Shown: positions 11,680 to 23,790 of the stretch, piece after piece
Numbering within the stretch: position 1 is the stretch's first letter
How the letters are laid out: each line of letters begins with the position of its first letter
Source: Condylostoma magnum
Taxonomy: Eukaryota > Ciliophora > Heterotrichea > Heterotrichida > Condylostomatidae
Assembly (NCBI GenBank): GCA_920105805.1
Contig: CAKKTI010000044.1
Coordinates: 21,524 to 85,523 of the forward strand
DNA length: 64,000 nucleotides
Direction of reading: 5' to 3'
Position numbers and translations under genes: made by a program
Notes under the pieces: generated by a model
What the model was told of the DNA's origin: nothing
Seen by the model: the letters and a program-made list of their open reading frames with translations, nothing else
Database searches by the model: none

Positions 11680-13820
11680 TAGAAGGAGTTACTACAGTAC
11701 ACGCATATTCTCTCGCCTGGATGATTCCTGAAACGGCATTATCTGCATTGTTTTAGTCGGTAATCAAAACACAAGTTGCAGTATACTTGTTGGAATTAAA
11801 GGCAGCAGTTATTGCAGGTTTTGTTGTTTAAAAAATTGTAGCATTTAGGGCACTTTTAGGCACCGCTGATGTACTCATTGCAGCAATTACAGCTAGGGAT
11901 TGTTGAACAGCTGTAGCATGGGCTTTAAGGGCATATATTGTTGCAAAATTAGCATCTGGAAAGGCGAATTCTACCACAATTAGAGCAATTCATGTTGCTA
12001 CCGTAGTTCTGCATGTTGCAAAAATAGCATCCCCAGATCTAGAATTGTTGGGAACTGTCTTGAAATACAGAGCCACAGGCTTCGCATTCCGTTGCATCTA
12101 ATTTGTTGTAAAATGTACATTTTTCACATACGATTCCAGGGTTTTAGGGGTTAGGCTGGTTGCAAATGGAGCATATAGGTTAACTTTCTTAGTTTTTATT
12201 GCCACACTGGCATTACCATTAGGGTTACTCCATACCTGGCCGTAACCTTTTACAAATCATACAAGTTGTATATCCATGCTAGTTTTTAAAGCTACATTAA
12301 CAGGTTCAGTCTTATGATGATTTACTTATATTGCAATATTAACATTGAGTTTAATTCACATCGTTGTATTTCCCACAATTACAGGTTCATTAGTCTTCTA
12401 GCAGATTAGGGTAAATGGATGGGCTTTACGAAGGTGATAAATCAAGTAAATCTGTTAATTCTACTTAGGATTATTAAAACTCAGCATGGTTTTGTCTTAC
12501 ACTTTCATACAGCTCTTAATTTATCTACGCTATTTCTATACTTTTAATCAAAGCTTTCTTCTCCAGTATAAGCCATTGCCTAATTGTCAATTAAGTTATA
12601 TTATTAGCCTCTTATTAATCAAATATTAGTCCTACTGGGCAAAACATGCTTTCCATTATATTTTCAACTACTTAAGGCCATTACCCTAAACTTTTAACAA
12701 CTGCATCATCACATTTTACTCAAACTTACTTCTGACTGTCATACACAACTGCAACATAGTGCTAAAGTCCGTATAAAATAATAGCTTTTAAATTCATTAC
12801 ATTTTACTCAGTGTCTTAGAATAAATTTTGCAAATTGATACTAGGATTTAAACTAGCTAAAAATTTCAAGACTTCAATTGGATCAGGTCTTAAGTTTTTC
12901 CATATCACTGAAACTGCAAAGGCAGATGGCCGATTTAGCAATTTCAGCTTCTTTAAACTTGATTATGAACTACACTGATTATCAGAATCTATGCAATAAT
13001 TGAATCTTTGAATACTTTTACGTCCTATTAGTTCCTCAAATCGCTGAATCAGTGCTAAAACTTCAGAGCAATTTGTATACTGTTCTATATTAGCAGTGTC
13101 GGCATTTATAAGCTGCATATTATCTTGTTTAGATTAGTCAATAATCTCACTGGAATAAATCGGCAGAACGAATGTAGAGTTATCCCATTCCACTGTCTGG
13201 AATTTTCCACATGAGCATTTATTCTCTTCTTATATTCTTAAATAAAAGTAAGTATGAGCTGAGCATTATTAACAAAAGTCGTCTTAATGATCCTTTTGGT
13301 CATAAAACGATGAATTATGAATTCCTGTTAATAAGGCTGAAAATGCTTCCATTGAGTCTGCCATCTCGGATAAATCAAACTTGCTCGTATTTTAATAATC
13401 ATCATGCAATTTTTGCCTTATGGCATTAGAATCTAGTGTGTCTTTCCTTAATAATAACGTACCAGAATACTATTCAAAGAAATCTTTAATTGTTTTACCT
13501 AGACAAATATGATTTTATACCTAGCAGTTTAGTTAAGTTCCTAAGATTGTCATTCGGAAAGATTCTATACTTCAAAGTGCTTATATTATAACATTAAGAA
13601 AGCAATTGTTAGTAGAGGGTTCATTCCTAATTCCTATAAATTATTCGATAGAATTATCACTATGATATTTAGGACATTATTCTAAATGCTTTTTGTAATC
13701 TCTCACCTTAGTTTAACAGTACTCGCATTCACTTAAAATTTGTTAATTTAAACCGTTGCATAAAAACAAATGAGAATAGTAATCAGTTACCTTTTAATTA
13801 CAAAACTTGCACCTATCCAT
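11676..13820 (-). CDS. USP-family deubiquitinase with RanBP2-type zinc fingers
   Basis: About 714 residues. The N-terminus carries two C-x2-C...H...C fingers (residues 4-21, 32-49). The USP Cys box is IRNEPSTNNCFLN (C73), and the His box is YGLQHYVAVVYDS followed by CDDAVV..LGQW, resembling the USP53/54-type C-lobe. The C-terminal half has W-x-C-x-C fingers (WTCQCSFKN, WQCQCGNKN) of RanBP2 type and a long Cys-rich tail. Likely a ubiquitin hydrolase or a pseudo-enzyme that binds ubiquitin through its fingers. The acidic/Asn third catalytic residue was not checked. Confidence 0.85.
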
Positions 13821-13831
13821 TTTTATATTAA

Positions 13832-14620
13832 CTACCATAATAAACTATCATCTATGAACTTAGAGTCAATGTTATAAATTTGATAGTATTTTCTTTTAAC
13901 ATCCTCGTAATTGTTGTTTATTTTCAGAAACTCTAACATTTCTAAGTCTTAAGGAGTTAAATCGTAAAAAACATCGTCATTTGCCCAGTTATACAAATGT
14001 CCAAATTTGCACCTTAGATACGGCCTAACATCAGGAGTATCTTTCAGTATGTCTAATAAATCCATAAGATAGTTTTTAAGCTCACTATCCTCATACAAGG
14101 CTTCATAAGGTGGAATGCTTATAAAGTTATCTGGATTTTTGTACATTCCAAACCACAAGTCTTCTACCATTACAATTCTGCTTAAATCCTCTCTTAGTAA
14201 TGATAAGTCTTTGACAAATTCGTATTGGGGATACTTATGTGGTCGTATGTAAGGGGAATGCTCCTAGGAAAGTCTGGCTCTGAAAATTCCCTTAGGATCA
14301 ATTCTGTCACATACTTCATCAACGTATTCGGGGATTGCTTGGGAGTATACAATAGGCTCAAAGTTTTTGTCTAGATAATCCATGAAATAGTCTAAATCCG
14401 GACGCTTGTATATATAGATTTAAGTTCTACCTGCATCAAAGTCAAAAACAAAGTCTTCTTAGATATCAGGCTTATACTGAAACCCTGTTGTGTCATTAGG
14501 GGAAAATGTATGAACTAAAGTCTCGTCTAAATCTAGTACTACTGTTAATCTACCTTAATCTTTTCCAGACTAAGCCGGAACATAAAGTTAAGAAAAGCGT
14601 CGAATGAATTATTTAAGCAT
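13832..14620 (-). CDS. HAD/FCP1-type phosphatase, TIM50-like
   Basis: About 262 residues. The N-terminus MLKQFIRRFSQLYV looks like a mitochondrial targeting peptide. The DxDxT motif is VVLDLDETLVHTF (D30, D32, T34), followed by YIYKRPDLDYFMDYL and EPIVYSQ and the later IVMVEDLWFGMYKNPDN. This is the FCP1-homology domain shared by SCP/Dullard phosphatases and the TIM50 import receptor; the presequence favours a mitochondrial TIM50-like role (inference). TAG stops it, and the deubiquitinase ATG follows after 11 nt. Confidence 0.82.
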
Positions 14621-14788
14621 TTTTATAGGGTTGGATTATTATTTAGTTGATAAAGTGTTAAGACTAAATTTGATCTATAATGGTAGTAATAAGATAGCTG
14701 AGCAGAGAGAAGTGTTAATATTTTAGTATAATAGCTATCTGAAATTGCATTGAATAATTATTATTCAAAATAAGGCTGCAAAATACAA

Positions 14789-15352
14789 ATGAATTCTAAA
14801 TATATTTGTTTTAATAATAAACAAAACGATATAAAATAGATCCAGAAATTTCACCATTAAATAATATAAGAAACTGATAGTATTTTGTATAATGTATTGG
14901 AAGATATATCCAATTACGTTAACTATCTATAACAATTAAACTAATTTGCTTCCTTATGTTTTGATCAATAGGAAAAGAAACCTTTATCAGATTGAATCTT
15001 TAAAGATACTCAGCATTATATCATTGTGCTATCCATTAAGCCATAAAATTTATCAAGAGAAACTTTAAAACATACTTATTATCCCCTATTATTACTTTGC
15101 TTCATTCAACCATCCTTATATATTTCTGACATACTTTCCCAGAAATTACACTAGAACAGCTTACAAATGCCTTTTTACTATATTTCCAAATTTTAGCATT
15201 CCATTAAGCTTCTATAATATCAAATAATATTCAAAATCAACTATGTATATACATTTCTTAGGAATAAGAATATAATTACTTATTAATCATTCAGTAGAAA
15301 TAATGTACTAGCTCTAATTTTTCTTATTATTCCGCTAACCCGCCATTTCTAA
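14789..15352 (+). CDS. Hypothetical protein
   Basis: About 187 residues, Gln/Asn/Leu/Ile-rich. The middle (KDTQHYIIVLSIKP, PLLLLCFIQPSLYISDIL) is hydrophobic and may form one or two membrane segments. Start and stop are in one frame and the TAA ends 19 nt before the Cdc25-like start. No family recognised. Confidence 0.5.
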
Positions 15353-15371
15353 CAAATAATAATATTTTAAA

Positions 15372-15986
15372 ATGCAAGAATTTTAACCATATGAATACCC
15401 AGAGAATTATTAAGAAATTTAAAGCCCAGATGAGCCTAAAATTCTTCCAGTTCTCTCAAAGTCAATAGACTGTGGTGTGAACTTGATTTCAGCTTTAACA
15501 TTAAACAATCTAATCAACTAGCCGTAAGGCTTACATTTCCACTTAATTGATTGCAGGTTTGATTATGAGTACTAAGGCGGACATATTAACAATGCATTGA
15601 ATATTTCCGATTTTTAGTCCTTATAATCAATGCTTGATCTGATTACCAACTAATAAGAAACAATGCTTATTTTCTATTGCGAATTTTCGCAGTAAAGAGC
15701 TCCAACTCTGTACAAGAAATTGAGGTAATAAGATAGATTGTGTAATATTGAAAACTACCCACAGTTAGATTGGCCCGAAATATACGTGCTAGAAGGTGGT
15801 TATAGTAATTTTTACCAGAGTTTTAGTTCATTATGTTAGCCAATAGGATATGTGCCCATGAACCATGAAGATTTTAAGATTGAGAGAAAAAGTTGTATAA
15901 GAAGAGCTAGAACTTGTGTTAGCAAGCATAGTAAGTTATTTGTATAGTTAATTCGTTAGGTAAATTCACAAAAAGTAAAATCATAG
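15372..15986 (+). CDS. Cdc25-like dual-specificity phosphatase
   Basis: Up to 204 residues with a rhodanese/Cdc25 domain: HFHLIDCRFDYEYQGGHINNALN, then the CX5R loop FYCEFSQQRAP (C103, R109), then DWPEIYVLEGGYSNFY. CEFSxxR and YVLEGGY are Cdc25 hallmarks, and Cdc25 removes inhibitory phosphates from cyclin-dependent kinases. The protein is only the catalytic domain, with no long regulatory N-terminus, as in plant/protist forms. The 3' end is uncertain: in-frame TAG at 15945, 15957 or 15984. Confidence 0.87.
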
Positions 15987-16333
15987 TTGACCTTTAAAAT
16001 AACTTTACAACATATCTAATTGTATTAATACTTAAATATAGGATATATGGTATCTTTTATTAGGCGGGCGAAAAACTACTTTATTAAACAATAATTAATC
16101 TTTTTAAAACATCTAAAAGGCTAAAGTATTATTAATCCTTTATTCTAATTTACAATAACTTTATAAAATATACTAGATTCAAATCAAGCCCCCTATTCGG
16201 ATATGAAATCATACATTTTCAGTAGAATCTAATAAAATTCAGTATAGTTTTACTATAATCCAATTATGATTAAAGTTGTGGAAAAGTAGATAATTAATTC
16301 GAGTTAAGTATAAAATAATTTAATTATAATTGA
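15987..16333. other. Intergenic, AT-rich
   Basis: About 350 bp between the Cdc25-like gene and the tRNA. I see no convincing protein frame and no repeat; the interval presumably holds 3' and 5' flanking signals. Confidence 0.5.
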
Positions 16334-16405
16334 GCCCATATAGCTCAGCGGTAGAGCGCTGGCCTTTTAAGCCAGTGGTCAAGGGTTCGATCCCCTTTGT
16401 GGGCG
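16334..16405 (+). tRNA. tRNA-Lys(UUU)
   Basis: A complete cloverleaf. The acceptor stem GCCCATA pairs with TGTGGGC (one T-G pair), the D arm is GCTC/GAGC, and the anticodon arm is CTGGC-CTTTTAA-GCCAG (anticodon TTT). The T arm is AAGGG-TTCGATC-CCCTT with B-box GGTTCGATCC, and the discriminator is G. There is no intron. A T-run (16407-16411) follows as a pol III terminator. CCA is not encoded. Confidence 0.97.
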
Positions 16406-17055
16406 CTTTTTATCATTTTTATAATTTACTGATTATGATATAAATTATTATTGTAAGAGTTATAGGTAATAAATGCATATTAAAACAGATTCATCAAAGC
16501 TGCCATTTTACCCAGTCTATTAGTCCTAACTTATAAATATCCTATGTATATTTTATAAATATAATTGTATAAAACTGTCCTTTATGTAAATGTTATCTTA
16601 AAGTGTATTATTTACATATACTCATTATAGTTTTATCTTTACTATACACCTTATCTTTTGAGGTTTATTTGATAAAACCTGTAAAGTTCAAAATACCACT
16701 CTACAATAACAACTCTATAGTGTTCAAGAATACAGAGAATCTACACATTTATTAACTATACTAAAATAAGCCTATAAGATAATTTTAATCTTAAACACTA
16801 TTCATACAAAATCAAAAGAAAACATATAGGAAATTAATAATATTTTACCCAGTTTTAATGATATCAACTCTAATAACACAAAAGAGTAAAGTATTAGATT
16901 TTGAATTATGTTATTTCATAGCATTTTCAATTTATTTTCTAACTGATATTAAATATATGAGAAAACTTAAAAATATTCGTAGATCTCGTTCTCAATGCAA
17001 CATAGAAAAATAAAATAGAATCAAATCAAATTTAAGGCCATAGAGTAATAAAAGG
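16406..17055. other. Intergenic, AT-rich
   Basis: About 650 bp, one of the longest stretches here without a convincing gene. It begins with the tRNA terminator. I found no conserved protein frame, no tRNA-like fold and no tandem repeat. An unrecognised non-coding RNA cannot be excluded. Confidence 0.5.
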
Positions 17056-17859
17056 ATGGCAGTAACTAATCATCCAAAGAGAGTTATTACTAATACACTA
17101 AAAACATTTAACACTAGAGATTCAACTAAGTCTCCGTTATATACAACAAGAAAGCCAAATATTTCCTATAAATTCGGAAAACTAAGAAACAAAACAAAGT
17201 AGGGATACAGTCTGTGCATTATCTAGCAAGTTATTCGGAAAAGAGTAAAGCAATATTTTGTTAGCTTATTAGACAAATAAAATTAGAAGAAGATAATTGA
17301 TAAATTTTTGAGCCTTTTGCAAACCAAACAAAGTAATAATTTTACTGAAGATGCTTTTCACGAAGTCATTTCTCGAATTCAAAGTTTGATAAATGAATAA
17401 GAGGAAACAATGTCTTCGACAGGACAATTAATTGTTAAGACAAAGAAAAGTATGAGTTCTTTAACTAGTAAGTCTAACTACCCTCCTCTTTTTGAAAAAT
17501 TGGGAAACATAAACTTCCATTAGCATAAGTTACCTTAGTATAATTATACGAGATATAGCAGAAATCAGTGTAAAATGTATACTGCAGATACAAGAAAAAC
17601 TTAGTAAAAAGATAAAAAGTCTTAAATTTCATAAGGAGTCAATGTATTCCAGAAAATAGTAAATATTAAGCTATAAAGAGTGTTTTGCTTGCTTATGCTG
17701 TCTTAATTGAGACAATAAAAGTAAACTATTGAAGAAATAGACGAGTTTAATTTGAGTGATATACAAAATATGTAGTTAGAAACAGGTGAACTTTCTGAAG
17801 ATATAAATTTAAGCTCAATAAGAAATTCAAGGGTTTCTATATCATTATTATCAGATTAA
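17056..17859 (+). CDS. Hypothetical protein
   Basis: About 267 residues: basic Ser/Thr/Lys-rich N-terminal third (TLKTFNTRDSTKSPLYTTR), a middle helical part and an acidic C-terminus (TIEEIDEFNLSDIQN, GELSEDINLSS). It ends in TAA-TAA (17857-17862), one base from the stop of the convergent cNMP-binding gene. An alternative ATG upstream (17000) is in another frame and gives poorer composition. No family recognised. Confidence 0.65.
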
Positions 17860-17863
17860 TAAA

Positions 17864-19090
17864 TTATTTGTTACTAAATTAGAAAATTGGGAATTTAGGT
17901 GTTACCACTGAGCTTCCTTATATAGAACTACATCTACTTAAAGTCTAAAAGCTTTTACGCCTTTAAAAATTAACAATTCTACCTTTCATAAATTACTAAG
18001 TACTAAAAGATTTCAGCTTTATTAAAGCATTTTTATAATCTTAGTCAATTTTCCCTAAAACTTCCGGCATCGAATTTCTATTAATATTTTTTCTAGTTGA
18101 GCATCATTTTAGTTATTTTCTAGCATATCTGCTGGCCATTGAATATCTTTATAGTTTATTCTATCTTGTTTTAACAATTCTTTCAGATTTTACATGACTC
18201 ATTGATTTAGCAATTAGCTGTTGTCTTCCTTGTTCTTTAGCTCTAAAATTTATTTTAAGTGTTACTATAGTGTCCTGAGGAAAACAGCTTTCAATATCCC
18301 TTTATTTAATTTTATACACAATAGCATGCTCACTTGAACAAATTATTTTATGATAACTCTTTCTCTACATAAGTGCACACTCTTCCCCAAAGCAGTTTCC
18401 TACTCCAATTTTCACAATATTAACAAATCCTCGTGTCCCCAGATTTTATTCTATAGCTAATTCTCCTTCTTTTACAAAATATAGTTAATTATATTCATTG
18501 CCTTATTGCATTACAATTTTACCACGTTTGTATTGCTCCTGAATCATACAAAATGCTATTTTTTCTTTGTTTTTCTAAGTCAGTTTTTATATTTTAGGGA
18601 AAAAGTTCAACATAAACTAAATCTTATCTTATTTGTCCTTTTATGCATCTTATCCGAAAATTCTTATGAAATCACTGGCTTCTAATGCTAATACTACTGA
18701 AGATCTAGTTGCCATTATTGTAAGCATTCTAGGCTGCTACTTTAACACACCTGTTTCTCCTATAAATTTACCTTATTGAATTTCTCCAATTAATTTCAGC
18801 GTTCCATCAGTATTTACATCAAAAGCACCCATTTTACCAGTTAAAACAATATAAAGCCTATCACTGATGTCTCCCTTATCAAACAAAATTTCATTCTTAT
18901 TTACTTGTTAAGCTATTAATAATTACACTATTTCTCGTTTTAGCTTTTAAGGAAGTTTTTAAGTATAAGCTCTGTAGTCTTATAAGCAAAGTAAATAATT
19001 AGCTAGAAAATCGATTTGTTCTAAAGTCTTATTCTTTTAATTAATTAATTTTACTATATGATTAATTGTTGACTCAGTAAGATTATTCAT
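17864..19090 (-). CDS. Protein with two cyclic-nucleotide-binding domains
   Basis: About 408 residues with two cNMP-binding folds. The first: NEILFDKGDISDRLYIVLTGKMGAF, then GKFIGETGVLKQQPRMLTIMA. The second: GKIVMQQGNEYNQLYFVKEGELAI, then GNCFGEECALMQRKSYHKI. The phosphate-binding cassette resembles FGE.AL but lacks a canonical Arg-Ala pair in the first copy, so nucleotide binding is unproven. The layout resembles PKA regulatory-like or CNBD proteins. An in-frame TAG-TAA at 17998-17993 is read here as Gln-Gln because the same frame continues coding-like to TAA at 17864. Confidence 0.85.
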
Positions 19091-19092
19091 TA

Positions 19093-19971
19093 TTAATTAT
19101 TAAACTTAATATTTTTAGATGATGTCTTTTGCCTATTCTCTGCAACCATTCTCTCAACTGTAATTTTGTGTTTTAAGTCTCCACACTGCTCTTTGAAGTC
19201 ACTCATTAGTTCTTTAGTCGAGTTCCACTTTCTATGTAAGTTTTTAGTTGATTTGAATTATCTAGGCTGTTATAAATTTTTGATAGTTCTTTGGAAGATT
19301 AAATCAGGAGATTACAACTTGTTTTTAGTGATTTGTTGGAATATGAATTGGTTTAAATTGCTCATTTTATTTATTCTCTCGTAAAACTTTTGTCTGTTTT
19401 AGTAGTCAGTATAAGGCTCTATTTTAGGCCGATGTATTTATTTAATTGGAGCCTGCTAAAATTCCTTATATTTCAAGTTCTAAGAGGGGTTTTCACCAAA
19501 ACGACGCTTATTAAGTTTTATCATACTGGAAATTTCTTTATTATTTAAATGGTTCATTGAAAACTATACCTAGCATTCGTCATTCAATATATCAGTAACT
19601 ATTTTAAACGTGTCATCACTTATCTTTTACCTTTGTGTATATCTAAATTGCTTTTTAATACTATCTTTCAGTGATTAAACAATATCCTGTCTTGAATCAT
19701 CTAGCTTCTATAGGATTTATTACGTTTTCCTCATCTTCTTTTAGCTAAAACGTCTTTTTCTCCTAATTTTTCGCTTTAAGCTTCTTAGTTTGAATTAAAC
19801 ATGATCACAGCTACTTTTGATTTTGTTTAATTATTACTTTGGTATCTTAAAATACACTCTACTGGTTTAAGCTACAGGGGTTTGTGGATCATAAGAACCA
19901 TAAAAGTTAATCATCGATTAACTGCGAGTCTGAAATCTTGGCAATTGCAAGTTTCCTATATTGCTTGACAT
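19093..19971 (-). CDS. Hypothetical basic protein
   Basis: About 292 residues, very basic (KLRSLKRKIRRKRRFSQKK), with Gln-rich helical stretches. It ends TAA-TA-ATG, so its stop lies two bases from the start of the cNMP-binding gene on the same strand. No domain recognised. The divergent neighbour starts about 80 bp away. Confidence 0.68.
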
Positions 19972-20051
19972 TTAAGCAGAAATTATAACAATTTATCCAA
20001 TGTATACTAAGCCTCTAAATAGTGGTAAAATATGAAAAACTAATAAATAAA

Positions 20052-21203
20052 ATGCAAAACTGGATGTAAAAAATAATTAAAGACAAATCCGAATAAGTTA
20101 AGGAAGAAAATTAACCGTTAAAGGTATCGAAAATAGAAATACCGGATGTACAGGATTGAAAAGATACAGATAAAGACTCTTCTAGTGAAAGTAAACAAGA
20201 TTCAGATGAAGAAAGTGTTACAATTAAACAAAAAGAGAAAACACTTAATCACTCAATACCAAGTGAGGATTCAATAGATGAATAGTCATTCATAGAGGCA
20301 TCTGAGAGTGCTTAAAATATGTATTAGAATGAAGATTAACTGGCAGATCTACGAAGCTAGAATTGGTAAATATACGAAGATGTTTATAAGTAAATCAAGA
20401 ATCTTTACTTTCAACTACGCAGCTAAATTCAAGATCAAATGCCTATGCAAGAATAAACTATTATTATAAGTTTTATTGAAGCAAGAGACAAATCCATGAA
20501 GTTGTTATAAAAGATAAGTGCAAGGGATAATTCAATTGAGTTAAGGTTTATCTAGGATCTTGATACAGTTTTTACTTAAGACTTGCAATAACTACTAGAA
20601 GATAATTTCAAATCATCAGAGGAATATAACTATGAATAAGCTTATCAGGCATTTAAAAGGGTGATTTAAAAGCTCAGCAAGGACAAATACGGTGATGACT
20701 TTTAAAAACTTGAATCAGATTGGCTGTATTCTCTTTAATAGTATGAATAAAATAGTGACGGACCTGCAAAGTTCCAAGTTTTAAGTGATTTCTTGAAAAA
20801 ACATCAACATAAAATTTTTACTAGTTTTTTCAGCAGCATAACTACTAAAAATGAATAGTAAACATACAAACTATAAGAATAAATTCAATACAATAAATCA
20901 TGTCTTTAAAAACAAGACATAAAACGAGAGTAAGTGCTAGGGTCATAGACATAGGTTCTTAGAATGATTAGAGATATTTGCTAATAATTAGACATGGCTT
21001 TAGATACAGATGAGACTCCGTATGATTCTATTTTAAGAATAGAAGCCAAGATAACCTAAAACTAACGCTAACTAAGTGAATTGAATGCTGAATTATAACG
21101 CCAATAAAACACTTTAAGCAAACTAAATACACCAATACGACAGCCAGTAGTGAATAAAGAGGCTCCAACACCCGTGAAAAATGCTTGTTGTGTTGTAGTT
21201 TAG
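20052..21203 (+). CDS. Coiled-coil protein with C-terminal CaaX box (CVVV)
   Basis: About 383 residues. An acidic Ser-rich N-terminus (DKDSSSESKQDSDEES) is followed by helical Gln-rich segments and a C-terminal coiled coil. The last residues are KNACCVVV before tandem TAG-TAA (21201-21206), so the protein ends in a CaaX motif, CVVV, preceded by a further Cys. Prenylation and membrane attachment are inferred from the motif. The next gene starts 14 nt downstream. Confidence 0.75.
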
Positions 21204-21219
21204 TAAACTAGAATTCAAA

Positions 21220-23781
21220 ATGGTTGATGACCCAAGAATTCAGGTATTAAAGCTTCTGGCTAATTCTATGTCTTAAATATTACACCAAACCGATCAATAC
21301 AGTTCTAATTTAAGCAAGATTGAACAATAGATGAATTCATAACTGGAGAAATTTGGAGACTTAACTAGCATTTCTATAGCGTTAAATTCTTTCTCGCAAT
21401 CTATAAAGGATATTTAGTCACATACTCAGTAATTCGTTAAGTCTGCTAGAAATGATATTGTAGTACCAATATACGAGTATATTCTAACGTATTAATAAAC
21501 TTGTGATATAATTAGTAATAGATTCAACAAATTCAAAGGTAGGTTTATGCAAGCAAATAGTAATCTGGTAAAATCCAGGGAAAAGTACTTTAAATAGGCG
21601 GCGATTGCTGAAAAGGCTGAAAAAATATTTTAAATTGAAGAAGATGACAATAGGGTAAATCTTTCATCAAAGAATGCAGCATAAGCAAAGATGTTAGCAT
21701 AAGAATCACTTGAAGATTATTTAAAAATTCAGAATGTTTGTTAGAATTACTGAGAAGAGTGGAAAATTTAATTGCCTAAGATCGAAAAGGAGAAATCTGA
21801 GTTGGAGAAAAATAGAGTTTTATATATACAAAAACAATTAAAGGATCTAAAATCTAAGATGGACCTGTTCCTAAACAATGTTTTAACTACAGTGAATGTA
21901 TTTGAAGAAATATTGAATCAAATAAGCCCTAATATTGATACCTAGATGATTCTAGATGAGGGAAATTGAAAAATATGTAATAAAGATGATTTTATTTCTT
22001 ATGAGGAATGAAAATTATCTATGAGAAGTTAAGGGGTTGATCCACTAGACTAAGATTCCTATATTGTCTATTAAAATGGATATACACCAATGGATCAGGA
22101 CCAACAAGTGATTAAATAAGCATTGAATATAATAATTACAGGAAGTTAAAACTAATTTAACTATGGATCTTCAGATAGTGATACTTCTTCCTACTCCGAT
22201 GCTGAAATGTATGCAGAGGATAACATAATATTTTCACAGTTGGTAAAATTACTATAAACGAAAAGGGGCAGAGACTTGTTTACTGAAATAATGTCAAACT
22301 CTAACTAAGAACTTACTCACTAATAACTAGAAAAACTGGGAGTTGTATACAAGGTAATACTAACTGGAATGATGATGGAAAATGATAATGACCCCTTGTC
22401 CTTTTATAGAGCTGTATTGCACTCTCATAGTTTTAGAACAAAAGATAGAAGGTACTTGTTTGATATTGTAAAGTCTCATAGCATCTGATAGGATGTTTAA
22501 AGGTGGAAAACTATAATACAAGTTTTAATAAAATCACGTATTATTACTGAGAAGCAAAATCATAAAAAGTCGCCAAGAAGACGTCCTAAAAACTAGAGGA
22601 ATTTTTCGTACATAAAAACTTAAATGGCTTAAAGCTAGTATGTTATAAGTCAATTTTGCTATAATTTAATGAACCTCAGACTGAAATTAAATAAAGCTGC
22701 CTAGTTAATTATTGAAATAAGCCAAAAATAGTAACTAGAAAAGGAAAAAATAGCTGGTTTATTAGTAGAACTTTATAGTAACTGTGCTTATTATCAATCT
22801 AAATCGGAAATTATACAAAGATAAAAGTATAAATCTTTAAGAAATCGTTAAAAAGAGAGTAAAATATATGGAAATTTAATGCATATTGGATTATCACTAA
22901 ATTTTCTAGATTAGTAAGATTGGATTAATTTGCTCTGCATTTCAAAACCTTGGCTGAAATCCTTATAACCTCATATTTTGCATAGATTAAACAATACTTC
23001 ATTAGGCTATCCTCGTGCAAAAAGTTGGCCAATTCTTTTAAACATTTAGCAATCTACTCCAACAGTTTGAGAAATAGAAAAGCAACTTGATTTAAATCCT
23101 TCAATTATAAAAGAATATGAGGAAGTTATTTAATTAGATGTTTTAAGATCATTTTACAACTATTCAAATCTTCAAGACTAATTAAAGCTGGTATTAAGAT
23201 GCTTTGCTTTATATACTCCAGAGGTACGCTACTGTTAAGGAATGAATTATTTAGCCGGTTCTTTACTACTGGTATTAAAGGAGCCTAATTTAACATTCCA
23301 GTGCTTGATTGCAATGATGGATAAATTTAGTATGTATGATCTGTATGCCAATGATCTTCCTAAATTGAAGCTTATTTTCTACTAAGCAGAAAGACTACTA
23401 GCTGAGATAATACCAGATCTTCATTAAACCTTTAAAGCTGAAATGGTCACTTTTAGTTAATTCTCTAGCTCTTGATTCATGACTCTTTTCTCCATTGTGC
23501 TAATCGACAATCAAGAATTGTTAATTAGGATATGAGACTAATTTGTATATAAGGGTTGGAAGACTATATTTAAATTAACATTAGCTATACTTTTAAAACT
23601 CAAGGACAACCTTTTAGGGCAAAGCTTTGAAAATATACTAGAAATTCTCGGGTAAGTGTCAAGTGGTAGAATTTTAGACAGTACTATTTTTGACTATATG
23701 GAAAAAATCAAAGTAACAAACTCAAAATTAATAATGATCGAAAAAGAGTACTTGAAAGTAATAAATTTAGATGTAGATTAA
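21220..23781 (+). CDS. F-BAR plus TBC (Rab-GAP) domain protein
   Basis: About 853 residues. The N-terminal ~230 residues look like an F-BAR/BAR helix bundle (IVVPIYEYILTYQQ, SREKYFKQAAIAEKAEKIF). The C-terminal ~280 residues are a TBC domain: LQDQLKLVLRCFALYTPEVRYCQGMNYLAG, FSSSWFMTLFS, IRIWDQFVYKGW. The classical IxxDxxR arginine finger is not obvious (LDVLRSFYNY), and the YCQGMNY glutamine finger is present. TBC proteins accelerate Rab GTP hydrolysis and BAR domains bind curved membrane. TAA-TAA ends it (23779-23784). Confidence 0.87.
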
Positions 23782-23790
23782 TAAAATTAT

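Noticed and set aside
11689-11694. TTACTA as the stop of the deubiquitinase gene
   Set aside because: It is out of frame with the Cys-rich tail; the in-frame TAA lies at 11678-11676.
17993-17998. TAG-TAA as the stop of the cNMP-binding gene, with a separate 41-residue gene after it
   Set aside because: The same frame continues with normal composition to a TAA next to the convergent stop, so a Gln-Gln reading is simpler, though not proven.
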